Assembly: GCA_016706865.1 (NCBI GenBank)
Contig: JADJIS010000003.1
Location: 1,922,001-1,986,000 of the forward strand
Origin: Bacteroidota bacterium
GTDB taxonomy: Bacteria; Bacteroidota; Bacteroidia; Chitinophagales; BACL12
DNA length: 64,000 nt
Reading direction: 5' to 3'
Within the stretch, counting starts at the first letter, position 1. Every line of letters starts with the position of its first letter. The notes beneath the pieces were generated by a model that had not been told where the DNA came from, did no database searches, and worked only from the letters and a program-made list of their open reading frames with translations. Positions 37,483 to 45,522 of this stretch are shown piece by piece. Both the position numbers and the translations under genes were made by a program.

Positions 37483-37498
37483 GATGACTTAAATCACC
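37483..37498. promoter_or_regulatory. FNR/CRP-like operator upstream of ccoI
   Basis: GATGACTTAAATCACC matches the cco-operon palindrome at 14 of 16 positions and keeps the TGAY-N4-ATCA core. It lies 49-64 bp upstream of the ccoI start, on the side expected for activation. The shared site would co-regulate the copper ATPase with its oxidase. Confidence 0.65.
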
Positions 37499-37586
37499 AA
37501 ATCGAGATGGTAAAGATCATTCCATTTGGTTTCAACCATTAATTAATATCCTCGTGAAACGGCGCATCTGATGCAAAGTGTATTTA

Positions 37587-38960
37587 CTACACTAACCTCT
37601 CAAACCTTGCCGTAAAATGTCTCAAAATTGTGGTTCCTTTGTGATCCTGAGGCCACGGGCTTTGTCGCGCTGTTTTAAGATCTCTTCAAAGACTTCTATT
37701 ACGTAATCGATATGACTCTGAGTATAAACACGGCGCGGAATAGCCAAACGCACTAATTCATTTGTTGCAGGAATCAATTTATGGTTCTTATCATATTTGC
37801 CAAACATTACGCTGCCAATTTCCACACTGCGTATTCCCCAATTTCATATAAGGCACAAACCAATGCTTGTCCGGGATATTGATTAACCGGAATATGCGGA
37901 TATAATTTTTCGCATCTACATACACAGCATGTCCACCCGCAGGATATAAAACGGGTATACCCATTTTTTTCAAATGATCGCAGAGATATGCGGTACTTTT
38001 TATTCTGTAATTTAAATAATCCGCTTCAAATACTTCTTCCAATCCAACGGCAATAGCTTCCATATCGCGTCCACTTAATCCGCCGTAGGTTGAAAAACCT
38101 TCCGTTATTATGAGGAGACTCATACATGCATCCGCTAATTTTTTATCCGCAATGGCAAGAAATCCTCCCATATTTACCAGAGCATCTTTTTTTGCGCTCA
38201 TGATACATCCATCTGCCAACGAAAACATTTCCGTTGCAATCTCCTTATAACTGTGTTTTGCATATTTTTTTTCGCGGTGTTTAATAAAATAACTATTTTC
38301 CGCAATGCGACAACAATCAAGAATGAGCAATATTTTATTTTTTTTGCAAATGGCAGAAACATCTTTCATGTTTTGCATACTTACGGGCTGTCCGCCACCG
38401 CTGTTATTTGTTACCGTTACAATAACCGCTGCAATATTTTTTTTATGTTTTTTAATTAATGACTGTAATTTTTCCGTATCCAGATTTCCTTTAAAGGGAT
38501 AATCACTTTCAAAATCTTTCCCTTCTTCAATAGGAATATCAATCGCAGTTGCTCCACTGAATTCAATATTTGCACGGGTTGTATCAAAATGGGTATTGCT
38601 GATAAATACTTTCCCTTTTCCTCCCAAATACGTATATAAAATTCTTTCTGCTGCACGACCCTGATGCGTGGGCAAAATATACTCAAACCCCGTAAGCTCA
38701 TTTACAACCTTATAAAATTTCTGCCAGCTCCTTGCCCCTGCATAACTTTCATCCCCCTGCATCATGGCAGCCCATTGGTTCTGACTCATTGCCGAAGTTC
38801 CGCTATCTGTAAGCAGATCAATTAAAACGTGTTGCGATTGCAATAAAAAGGGGTTGTAATACGCCTTTTCCAGATGATGTTCGCGTTCCTTTTGCGTGGT
38901 AACCTTAATAGGTTCCACCATTTTTATCTTGAAGGGTTCGATGATGGTTTTAAAATGCAT
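37587..38960 (-). pseudogene. tnaA: Tryptophanase with three single-base frameshifts
   Basis: Tryptophanase splits tryptophan to indole, pyruvate and ammonia with PLP. The main frame (37791-38960) contains the PLP lysine in MSAKKDALVN. Correcting three homopolymer runs, A5 to A6 (37906-37910), G4 to G5 (37836-37839) and T4 to T5 (37624-37627), as read on the minus strand, restores YPHIPVNQYPGQAL, GIRSVEIGS and a C-terminal FLRHFTARF, all conserved, and a 458-aa protein of family length. VEIGS has Ile where tyrosine phenol-lyase has its substrate Arg, favouring tryptophanase. Errors in sequencing or true decay cannot be separated here. The FNR-like site lies 46 bp upstream. Confidence 0.85.
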
Positions 38961-39005
38961 ACAACTATTTTGGGGCGAAGGTGGAAAAAAGCCATTTTAA
39001 TTCTA

Positions 39006-39019
39006 TTGACTTATATCAA
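39006..39019. promoter_or_regulatory. FNR-like operator upstream of tnaA
   Basis: TTGACTTATATCAA fits the FNR consensus TTGAT-N4-ATCAA at nine of ten fixed positions. It lies 46-59 bp upstream of the tnaA start on the minus strand and 209 bp before the divergent L,D-transpeptidase gene. The position and core match the sites before ccoS and ccoI. Confidence 0.65.
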
Positions 39020-39227
39020 TTCAAATGGTGAGTAACATCATGTTTGTTGAAGTTACCTATGACATAATGAAAAAGTTCCTTCTAATATGGAATTATAAAA
39101 ATTTAATTCCAGGCAAATTGCGGAAACATGTGAGTAGAATCAATAAATAAGGCAATTACGATCAATAATCAAATAAATAATTGCTCTTAATTTAACATCA
39201 AAAATAAATCCTTTGGGTTATACAATA

Positions 39228-40184
39228 ATGAAAAATAATTTGTTCAAAATTTCAGTGTTGGTTGTGTTGGCATTTACAGCAGTGGTGTGTTCCAAATCAA
39301 TAAAACTTTCAGTTCCAAATGCTGAGCAGGAAATCTCCCCCGGATCTGATAGTACTGACATTTCATTTGGAAAAAATTCCATATTGGGATGGATTAAAAT
39401 AGAGGAAGACATAGACATAAAACATTATTTTCCCTTTATGGATAAGCTGATTTTAAAAGCTGATACATTTAAAAACTGGAATATCAATGAATATATAATT
39501 GTTCATAGCAATCCATGGATATTGGACTCCTTGGTCGCGAGTGATTATTACTCTTTACAGGAAAAAGGTATTTTTAATTATGATCAAACTGCTATCGTCA
39601 TTCTTCATAAAGGAGACAGCATTGCTATTCCAGATAGTGCATATGCGGCGAATATAAATAGTAAATTAGCCTCAACAATTATCGATGTAAATATTCCTGA
39701 ATTTACTTTGCGATTATATCAAATGAATGATACATTACTCAGTGGTCCGGTAAGGGTAGGTCGCGATGCAAAAAAATATATCTACGTAATTGACCGCACA
39801 ATTGATTTGAAAACACCGATTGGTGAAGGTAAGATCATACGCATTGACCGAATGCACAAAGTAATAAATCTTGATACCGGTAAGGAATATACCGGAACAA
39901 ACCGCGATGACGGAAAATTCACTAAAATGCCAATTATTCCCTGGATAGAACCCGAAATAAATGGAATTCAATATGGAGCCATGATACATCCCACCACAAA
40001 TCAGAATACGCTTGGAAAGGCATATTCTCATGGTTGTGTAGGCACAAAAGAAAAGGATGCGTGGATGATCTATTACAATGCGCCAATTGGTACAAAAGTT
40101 ATTTTTCGATATGACCTTTCTATTATAAATGAAAAAGGAGATAGCGTGGAATTAGAGGATATTTATGGGTTGAAAAAAAAGTGA
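39228..40184 (+). CDS. L,D-transpeptidase (YkuD family)
   Basis: The start is taken at the ATG at 39228 (MKNNLFK, 318 residues); a TTG at 39213 adds five residues. A hydrophobic leader ending AVVC may make it a lipoprotein, though the -1 residue is not canonical. The YkuD domain runs from VNIPEFTLRLYQMND to the end with GAMIHPTTNQNTLGKAYSHGC, where Cys is the nucleophile. These enzymes form 3-3 or protein cross-links on peptidoglycan. The residue after SHGCV is Gly, where Arg or Asn is usual. An N-terminal domain of about 150 residues is unassigned. Confidence 0.85.
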   Translation: MKNNLFKISVLVVLAFTAVVCSKSIKLSVPNAEQEISPGSDSTDISFGKNSILGWIKIEEDIDIKHYFPFMDKLILKADTFKNWNINEYIIVHSNPWILDSLVASDYYSLQEKGIFNYDQTAIVILHKGDSIAIPDSAYAANINSKLASTIIDVNIPEFTLRLYQMNDTLLSGPVRVGRDAKKYIYVIDRTIDLKTPIGEGKIIRIDRMHKVINLDTGKEYTGTNRDDGKFTKMPIIPWIEPEINGIQYGAMIHPTTNQNTLGKAYSHGCVGTKEKDAWMIYYNAPIGTKVIFRYDLSIINEKGDSVELEDIYGLKKK

Positions 40185-40238
40185 AAACGGATTACCTTTT
40201 ATTCGATTGATAAAAGAGTATATATTTGTAAAAAAAGT

Positions 40239-40625
40239 ATGAAACAAACTACAATCAGTCAACTCAGTTCCCTACTCCATAAATTAAAAAACAGCGAAGG
40301 ATATTTTACCATCCAATTTGAAAATACCACTTCAGGAAAAAATAATAGCAACCAAATTTTTTGTCAACTCCTAAACCCCGGCTCACAACAACCCATCCGT
40401 TTTGAAGCGGTCTCCCATCATTTTAATGATAACATTAATAAAGATCTTGAAAGCAGTTTCAAATCAATGGGATTTGATTTACAGGATGGAGAGAATTACA
40501 CAAAATTTATAAAACTTGATTCGGAGAGTGCTATTGATGAAACGGTAAAGGAGATAGTGAGGATATTTGAGGGGGTTTATGAGGTGGGGGTGGATGGGGA
40601 GTATGGGTTTGAGGAGGAGATGTGA
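40239..40625 (+). CDS. Hypothetical acidic protein
   Basis: This 128-residue cytoplasmic-looking protein has no signal peptide. It has an alpha-beta pattern (SQLSSLLHKLKNSEGYFTIQFENT, IRFEAVSHHF, TKFIKLDSESAIDETVKEIV) and a strongly acidic Gly-rich C-terminus. I do not recognise a family. It follows the transpeptidase by 54 bp and ends just before a bidirectional terminator, so it is the last chromosomal gene before the island. Confidence 0.55.
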   Translation: MKQTTISQLSSLLHKLKNSEGYFTIQFENTTSGKNNSNQIFCQLLNPGSQQPIRFEAVSHHFNDNINKDLESSFKSMGFDLQDGENYTKFIKLDSESAIDETVKEIVRIFEGVYEVGVDGEYGFEEEM

Positions 40626-40646
40626 TGATTACAATTTTTTTATAAT

Positions 40647-40685
40647 AAAAAGGGTTCCAGCATTAAAATTGCTGAAACCCTTTTT
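40647..40685. terminator. Bidirectional intrinsic terminator
   Basis: AAAAAGGGTT-C-CAGCA and TGCTG-A-AACCCTTTTT pair around a 7-nt loop, with T-tracts in both directions. It serves the plus-strand hypothetical gene and would have ended the minus-strand tRNA-Val transcript whose 3' half lies just to the right. Confidence 0.9.
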
Positions 40686-40692
40686 CTGTCTG

Positions 40693-40737
40693 TGGGAACA
40701 CTTGGATTCGAACCAAGGACCCTCTGCTTGTAAGGCA
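40693..40737 (-). tRNA. Displaced 3' half of tRNA-Val(UAC), left attachment site of the island
   Basis: On the minus strand the sequence from the anticodon stem-loop onward is intact: TGC-CTTACAA-GCAGA (anticodon TAC), a perfect T arm CTTGG-TTCGAAT-CCAAG, and acceptor 3' strand TGTTCCC plus discriminator A. The 5' half is absent: upstream the sequence becomes unrelated (TTTA in place of the partner strand of the anticodon stem). It is therefore not a functional tRNA but the remnant left when an element integrated into the gene. The reconstituted tRNA should be at the far right end of the island. Confidence 0.85.
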
Positions 40738-40849
40738 TAAAAATGCCTTTTTCCGTAGTTTTCAATAATTTGCGAAAATAGCCTGAAAGCCTTGTTATTA
40801 TTGCGTTTCAAGACATTAGCATTTTTCACATGTTTCCAAAAATTATCGA

Positions 40850-40905
40850 AAATGTTTGCAAATGTTTGCAAATTTGCCCAAATGTTTGCAAATTGTTTGC
40901 AAATT
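40850..40905. repeat. Direct repeats (A)AATGTTTGCA upstream of the integrase
   Basis: AATGTTTGCA occurs at 40851, 40861 and 40881, and ATTGTTTGCA at 40892, with TTTGCAAAT overlaps between them. They lie between the att remnant and the integrase ATG, where arm-type recombinase sites, excisionase sites or autoregulatory operators are usually found. Confidence 0.8.
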
Positions 40906-40923
40906 TTTCTATTACTTTACAGC

Positions 40924-42231
40924 ATGAAAAATGATGCATCAACCCAAATATTTTTGGATACAAGAAGAATAAAAAAAGATAAAACATATCCTGTTAAATT
41001 GAGGGTCACTTTCCAGCGAAAAACGAATTTATATAGTACTGATCTTAGCTTAACTAAAAAAGATTTTGCACTTGCCAATGCTGAAAATCCAAAACCTCCA
41101 TTTAAAGACATAAAGTTCGATTTAATGGAAATTGAACAGAAGGCAGTAAAAATAATTGGGAAACTCACTCAATTTACTTTCCCTGTTTTTGAAAGGAAAT
41201 TTCTGGAACGCACTTACGATAAAACTGACCTGTTTGCAAAATATGAGGAATACATCGCCTTACTCGAAAAAAACGACCAGATAGGAACAGCCTCCGCTTA
41301 TAGGTGCAGTAAAAATTCATTCTATAAATTTTTGGCGAAATTTCACGGACTACAAAGGGAATCCTTTCCTTTCAGTGAGGTGAACCCGCTTTTGTTACAG
41401 GAATATGAAAACTACATGTTGAATGAGGATTGTTCGTATTCCACAATTGGGATATATCTGAGGCCAATGCGAACATTGTTTAATATGTCGCGTGAGGAAG
41501 GTGATATTCCAATGGATCATTATCCCTTTGGCAAACGGAAATATCAGATTCCCGCTTCCACTAATAATAAAAGACCATTGGATGGAGAACAGATGAAAGT
41601 TTTGCTTAATACGCCTGCAAACGAATTTCAGGAAAAGGCAAGAGACTTCTGGTTTCTAAGTTATCTCTGCAATGGCATCAATATGCATGATATTGCGGAA
41701 ATGAAGTATGGCTACAATTTGCAGGACGAGCAAATTGTTTTTTTGAGAGAGAAAACCAAGAGAACAAACAAAGCCAACCTGAAACCGATAGTTGTTCAAT
41801 TAACCGATCATTCGCAACGGATCATTGATAAATACAGAAACGCTGATACCAGAAAGGGTAAATATGTTTTCCCTATATTGCAACCCGATATGACCGCTAA
41901 AGAAATAAAGCGTGCTGTAAGCAATTTCACCCGATTAGTTAACCAGCACCTTAAAACATTAGCCGAGAAAGCAGGATTAGGAACTGACATCAGTACTTAT
42001 TGGGCAAGACATACCTTTGCAAACACCATGTTAAACAATGGAGCAAGTATTGAAATGATTTCAGAAAGTGTTGGACATTCCAACAGCAAAACAACTGAAA
42101 TTTATTTGAGTGGATTTAAAGTTGCCAAGAAAAAAGAATTTGCGAATAAATTGATGGATTTTTTGAATGAGGAAACACCTAAGAAAATATTGACTGAACC
42201 ATTAGCTAATGTTACCGAAAAAAATGACTGA
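40924..42231 (+). CDS. Tyrosine recombinase/integrase of the island
   Basis: The ATG at 40924 (MKNDASTQIFLDTRR, 435 residues) is preferred; an upstream TTG at 40792 would translate the direct repeats. The order is an arm-binding domain (1-90), a SAM-like core-binding domain (about 100-220) and a catalytic domain with Lys in TKRTNKANLKP, WARHTFAN, GHSNSKTTEIYLSGF (His and the nucleophile Tyr). The first catalytic Arg is replaced in YLCNGINMHDIAEM, a substitution I have seen in a Bacteroidota integrase subgroup. It should integrate the island at tRNA-Val. Confidence 0.93.
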   Translation: MKNDASTQIFLDTRRIKKDKTYPVKLRVTFQRKTNLYSTDLSLTKKDFALANAENPKPPFKDIKFDLMEIEQKAVKIIGKLTQFTFPVFERKFLERTYDKTDLFAKYEEYIALLEKNDQIGTASAYRCSKNSFYKFLAKFHGLQRESFPFSEVNPLLLQEYENYMLNEDCSYSTIGIYLRPMRTLFNMSREEGDIPMDHYPFGKRKYQIPASTNNKRPLDGEQMKVLLNTPANEFQEKARDFWFLSYLCNGINMHDIAEMKYGYNLQDEQIVFLREKTKRTNKANLKPIVVQLTDHSQRIIDKYRNADTRKGKYVFPILQPDMTAKEIKRAVSNFTRLVNQHLKTLAEKAGLGTDISTYWARHTFANTMLNNGASIEMISESVGHSNSKTTEIYLSGFKVAKKKEFANKLMDFLNEETPKKILTEPLANVTEKND

Positions 42232-42389
42232 ATCACGCCTGCCTGCTATTGCGGGCCCTCCTGCTCTATGGTATTCAGGGATTGCAATAATAAACCTCAA
42301 ACAACCTGGCAAATGAATGAACTTCCTTTTAAGCGAATTTATCAGAAACTTAATTTGAAATTTTTCCGTTATTTGAATATATTTACAAT

Positions 42390-42581
42390 ATGAAACCATC
42401 CTTAAAGAAGCCAGTCATTAAAAAACCTAAAAAGGAAACCGACTTCCAGTTTTTGCTCGAAAAGACTACAAAATCTGTACGAAAGAAGGCTATTAAACGC
42501 AATCAACCGGTTGCTGTGTCAGAAAATGGTATTATATATTTGATTTTCCCTGATGGCAAAAAGGTGCCGCAAAACGTCTAA
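42390..42581 (+). CDS. Small basic protein, probable partner (antitoxin) of the zeta-like kinase
   Basis: This 63-residue protein is very Lys-rich at the N-terminus (MKPSLKKPVIKKPKKETDFQ), then has a short alpha-beta region VAVSENGIIYLIFPDGKKV. It ends 9 bp before the zeta-like gene. Size, charge and position fit an antitoxin or regulatory partner; I recognise no named family. Confidence 0.6.
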   Translation: MKPSLKKPVIKKPKKETDFQFLLEKTTKSVRKKAIKRNQPVAVSENGIIYLIFPDGKKVPQNV

Positions 42582-42590
42582 TTTTATTTG

Positions 42591-43331
42591 ATGGATGTGA
42601 AAAGGTTCCGTTTATTTGCTGGTCCGAATGGCTCAGGCAAAAGTACACTTTTCGAATCATTGCGAGAAAACGGCGAAATTCATACTGAAATTTATATCAG
42701 TGCAGATAGAATAGAAGCGCAAATAAAATCAACTGGTATCTTCTATTTTAATGCATATAGGGTTTCAGCCACTCAAGAGGGCTTTGAAAAGTTTTCAAAT
42801 TCCATTACTTCAACTGAATATTTTCCTATTGATAAAATAAATAAATCAATTGAAATCAAATCTGGTGTTTTATCTATAAAAAAGAAGCAATTAAGTCTCA
42901 ACTCCTATATTGCATCTGTAATAGCTGCTTATCTCACCGATCTATTATTGAAAACAGATCAATCCTTTTGTCTCGAAACAGTAATGTCTCATCAATCAAA
43001 AATCGAAATATTAAAAAAAGCAAATAAGGCAGGGTTTAAAACTTATTTGTATTTTGTTTGTACTGAAAATCGGGAATTAAATGTTGAACGTGTTAAACTT
43101 CGAGAAGAAGCAGGTGGGCATGGAGTGCCGGAAGATAAAATAAAATCCAGGTATGATCGTTCGCTTTCGCATTTACAATCAGCGATTGAAAATGTTTCAG
43201 TATATTATTTGATTGATAATTCTGATGAATTCAAATTATTAGTGCATGGAGAAAACGGGAAAATTTTATACAAATTAGCAATACTCCCTATTTATATTCA
43301 AAAATTTTATACTCCTAAAATTGAAGAGTAA
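42591..43331 (+). CDS. Zeta-toxin-like P-loop kinase
   Basis: The start is the ATG at 42591 (MDVKRFRLF, 246 residues), not the TTG three bases earlier. GPNGSGKSTL is the Walker A motif, FCLETVMSHQSKIE follows the second strand, and NVERVKLREEAGGHGVPEDKI with SRYDRS is the conserved R..GGH.VP..kI..RY region of zeta/PezT-type kinases. Epsilon-zeta toxins phosphorylate UDP-GlcNAc and block cell-wall synthesis. This shorter branch is common in Bacteroidota, and its substrate has not been settled as far as I know. One base separates it from the next gene. Confidence 0.8.
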   Translation: MDVKRFRLFAGPNGSGKSTLFESLRENGEIHTEIYISADRIEAQIKSTGIFYFNAYRVSATQEGFEKFSNSITSTEYFPIDKINKSIEIKSGVLSIKKKQLSLNSYIASVIAAYLTDLLLKTDQSFCLETVMSHQSKIEILKKANKAGFKTYLYFVCTENRELNVERVKLREEAGGHGVPEDKIKSRYDRSLSHLQSAIENVSVYYLIDNSDEFKLLVHGENGKILYKLAILPIYIQKFYTPKIEE

Positions 43332-43332
43332 C

Positions 43333-44259
43333 ATGCATACTACCTACATAAAAAAAACCGATCCCCATTACGAATTCAACATCAACACTGGCTACATCTA
43401 TACCGATCTATGCAATATGTGGTCAGAAGTTCCAAGAGAGTTATTTGAAAAAGTGGAATGGAAATTAAAAAGCATACTCTGGTATAAGAAAATAATTACG
43501 GTTCCATTTGTTGATGAAAAGAAAGAATATCTTGATGGTAAAAGAATTTTATTAAATTCAGTTCAGGAATATAGTAAAGACCCCAATAACCCACCTTACA
43601 CTGAATACTTTGTACATCCGAACGGCGCAATTGGTTTTGATTTAATTGCCTATAATGAAAATTGCCTTTTGGAAAATGATATAGATGCTGATTTTGATTT
43701 TTTCTTTGCTCTGAAACTGATAGTGATTGATCTTATGAAGCTGGAAGAATTTCTTGTTTATCAATTTGAAACAAATTTTATCAGTGATAATAAAAAATAT
43801 AAAAGTTTTCTTCAGGCTTTGATTTTAAAATATAGAACTTATTTTCAGAACCAACCTATTGCTGAAATGATACAAGGTTTTATTGCAAACGAGCTTAACC
43901 TGCAACAAAACCAATTAAAACATCACAAACCCTGGGTTGAGAAAATAAACGCACCTGAGGCCCTATTATTGAAAAATGAAGCACCTTCCATTCCAGAGAA
44001 GATAGAAACCAAGAAATTCCCAAACATCTTTGCCGAAACAGTCAATCCCGATCATCTCACCGTAAAACAAGCCTCTGAGTTTCTCAATATTGCCGAACAA
44101 ACCATTTATGGCTATACCCACCGAAAACAAATTCCGTTTTATAAACCACATAAAAAGCTGTATTTCCTCAAATCAGAATTAGAGGCCTGGTTGAGGCAGG
44201 GCAAACAAGGGATTAAAGAAAGAACTCCTGTAAGGATTACCACACGAAAGGGAAGGTGA
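43333..44259 (+). CDS. Protein with C-terminal excisionase-type helix-turn-helix
   Basis: From the ATG at 43333 (MHTTYIKKTDPHYEF) the protein has 308 residues. The C-terminal part LTVKQASEFLNIAEQTIYGY..KQIPFYKPHKKLYFLKSELEAWL is a MerR/HTH_17 domain as in excisionases and element regulators. The N-terminal 220 residues are not recognised; they contain an acidic stretch ENDIDADFDFFFALK. It begins 1 bp after the zeta-like gene. It could control excision of the island or the toxin operon. The large repeat array starts 25 bp beyond its stop. Confidence 0.75.
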   Translation: MHTTYIKKTDPHYEFNINTGYIYTDLCNMWSEVPRELFEKVEWKLKSILWYKKIITVPFVDEKKEYLDGKRILLNSVQEYSKDPNNPPYTEYFVHPNGAIGFDLIAYNENCLLENDIDADFDFFFALKLIVIDLMKLEEFLVYQFETNFISDNKKYKSFLQALILKYRTYFQNQPIAEMIQGFIANELNLQQNQLKHHKPWVEKINAPEALLLKNEAPSIPEKIETKKFPNIFAETVNPDHLTVKQASEFLNIAEQTIYGYTHRKQIPFYKPHKKLYFLKSELEAWLRQGKQGIKERTPVRITTRKGR

Positions 44260-44283
44260 ACTATTTTTTAGAATTTGCTTTTT

Positions 44284-45410
44284 TGAAAAGTGAAGAAAAC
44301 TGAGGTTTTGCTTTAAGGGCATTTTTAAGTAGACTGGCGAAATAATATTGTTTACTCTTGCAAACCCCTTAAACCCATTTTTTAAAAATTTGATGCCTGA
44401 AAAGTGCAAAAAACGCCTGTTTTTTCTTTTAGGGCATTTTGGGAAAACTGGCGAAATACTATAGTCTACTCTTGCAAACCCCGTAAATCCATTTTTTAAA
44501 AATTTGATTCTCTGAAAAGTCTAAAAAACGCCTGTTTTTTCTTTTAGGGGACTATTGAAAACTGGCGAAATAATATTCATTACTGCCGGAAACGGGCTGT
44601 ATGATCTTTTAAAAATTTGATCCCCTGAAAAGTGCAAAAAACTCCAGTTTTTTCTTTTAGGGCATTTTTGGAAAACGGGCGAAATAATATTGGTTATTGC
44701 TCAAAACGAGGTGAATGAATTTTTTAAAATTTGATTCTCTGAAAAGTGAAGAAAACTAAGGTTTTTTCTTTTAGGGCATTTATTGAAAACTACTGAAATA
44801 ATATTGATTATTCCTAAAACTAGCTTTGGTGTTTTGAAAAGTGCAGAAAACTGCGATTTTTTCTTTTAGGCACTTTTTGAAACTGCTGAAATATTTTTGA
44901 TTATTCGTGTAAGTCACTTTAAATTTTAAATTCAAAAAAAGTAAAAAGCTGAACTTCGTCTTTTAGGATTCAACCCAAAAAGAAGGGAAACCGAAAAAAC
45001 GGAATTTTAAGGCAAATTTTCTTTTAGAAGAAAAAGTGAGGAAAACAGCAAATTTCCTCTGTAAACTGGAAAAAAATTGCAAGTGGCAAAAGTGTTAAAA
45101 AAAGTAATGGTGTTTGCTAAAAGACGAAACGGTGTTTTAATAGCGGTTTTGATTTTTTTAAGGTTACATTGAGTGGAAAGGGGATTTTAAGAGTAAATTT
45201 TTATTTTGGGTTTATTGGCCAAAAACAAGTTATTTCTTTTAGGCGAATTTGGTCTAAAAACATAAGTTTTCCGGCAAATTGAAATCGAAAACAGTTGTTT
45301 TCAAAAAATCTTAATTTGAAAACTGGTTATTTCTTTTAGGCTAGTGGCGAAACTCCGATAACCAAATTGCTGACCTTTTTAGATGGAAATTTCTATTAGG
45401 CGAATTTGCT
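44284..45410 (+). repeat. Non-coding array of about 114-bp repeats with TTTTCTTTTAGG motifs
   Basis: The anchor TGAAAAGT recurs at 44284, 44398, 44513, 44626, 44740 and 44835 (spacing 114, 115, 113, 114, 95). Each unit has an AAAAAAC-GCCT-GTTTTTT-like hairpin, then TTTTCTTTTAGGGCATTTT, GAAAACTGGCGAAATAATATT and a TTTTTAAAATTTGAT link. Right of 44900 the units decay, but CTTTTAGG/AAAGACG-like motifs persist to about 45400, one inverted at 45116-45126. No ORF longer than noise lies in 44260-45522. Decay is graded away from the HTH gene. Candidate roles are iteron-like binding sites, a structured RNA array or an origin. Confidence 0.85.
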
Positions 45411-45522
45411 TGTAAATTGACGGATTTAATTTAAGATAATCATATTATTCTAGCTTGCATATTTGTAGTAGTTACAATTTTGGAGTAGGTTTGAGTAGAT
45501 TTTTCAAAATTTACCTAAAGCT

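Noticed and set aside
37587..38960. Tyrosine phenol-lyase instead of tryptophanase
   Set aside because: The corrected reading has VEIGS, with Ile at the position where tyrosine phenol-lyases carry their substrate Arg.
40688..40740. Plus-strand reading as a tRNA-Tyr anticodon arm (loop TTGTAAG)
   Set aside because: The T arm and acceptor end are only correct on the minus strand, where the loop reads CTTACAA (Val).
40792..40923. N-terminal extension of the integrase
   Set aside because: It would translate the TGTTTGCA direct repeats; the conserved arm domain begins at the ATG at 40924.
44284..45410. CRISPR or integron cassette array
   Set aside because: No short constant repeat with variable spacers, no cassette ORFs, no attC-like core sites; the whole unit is repeated.
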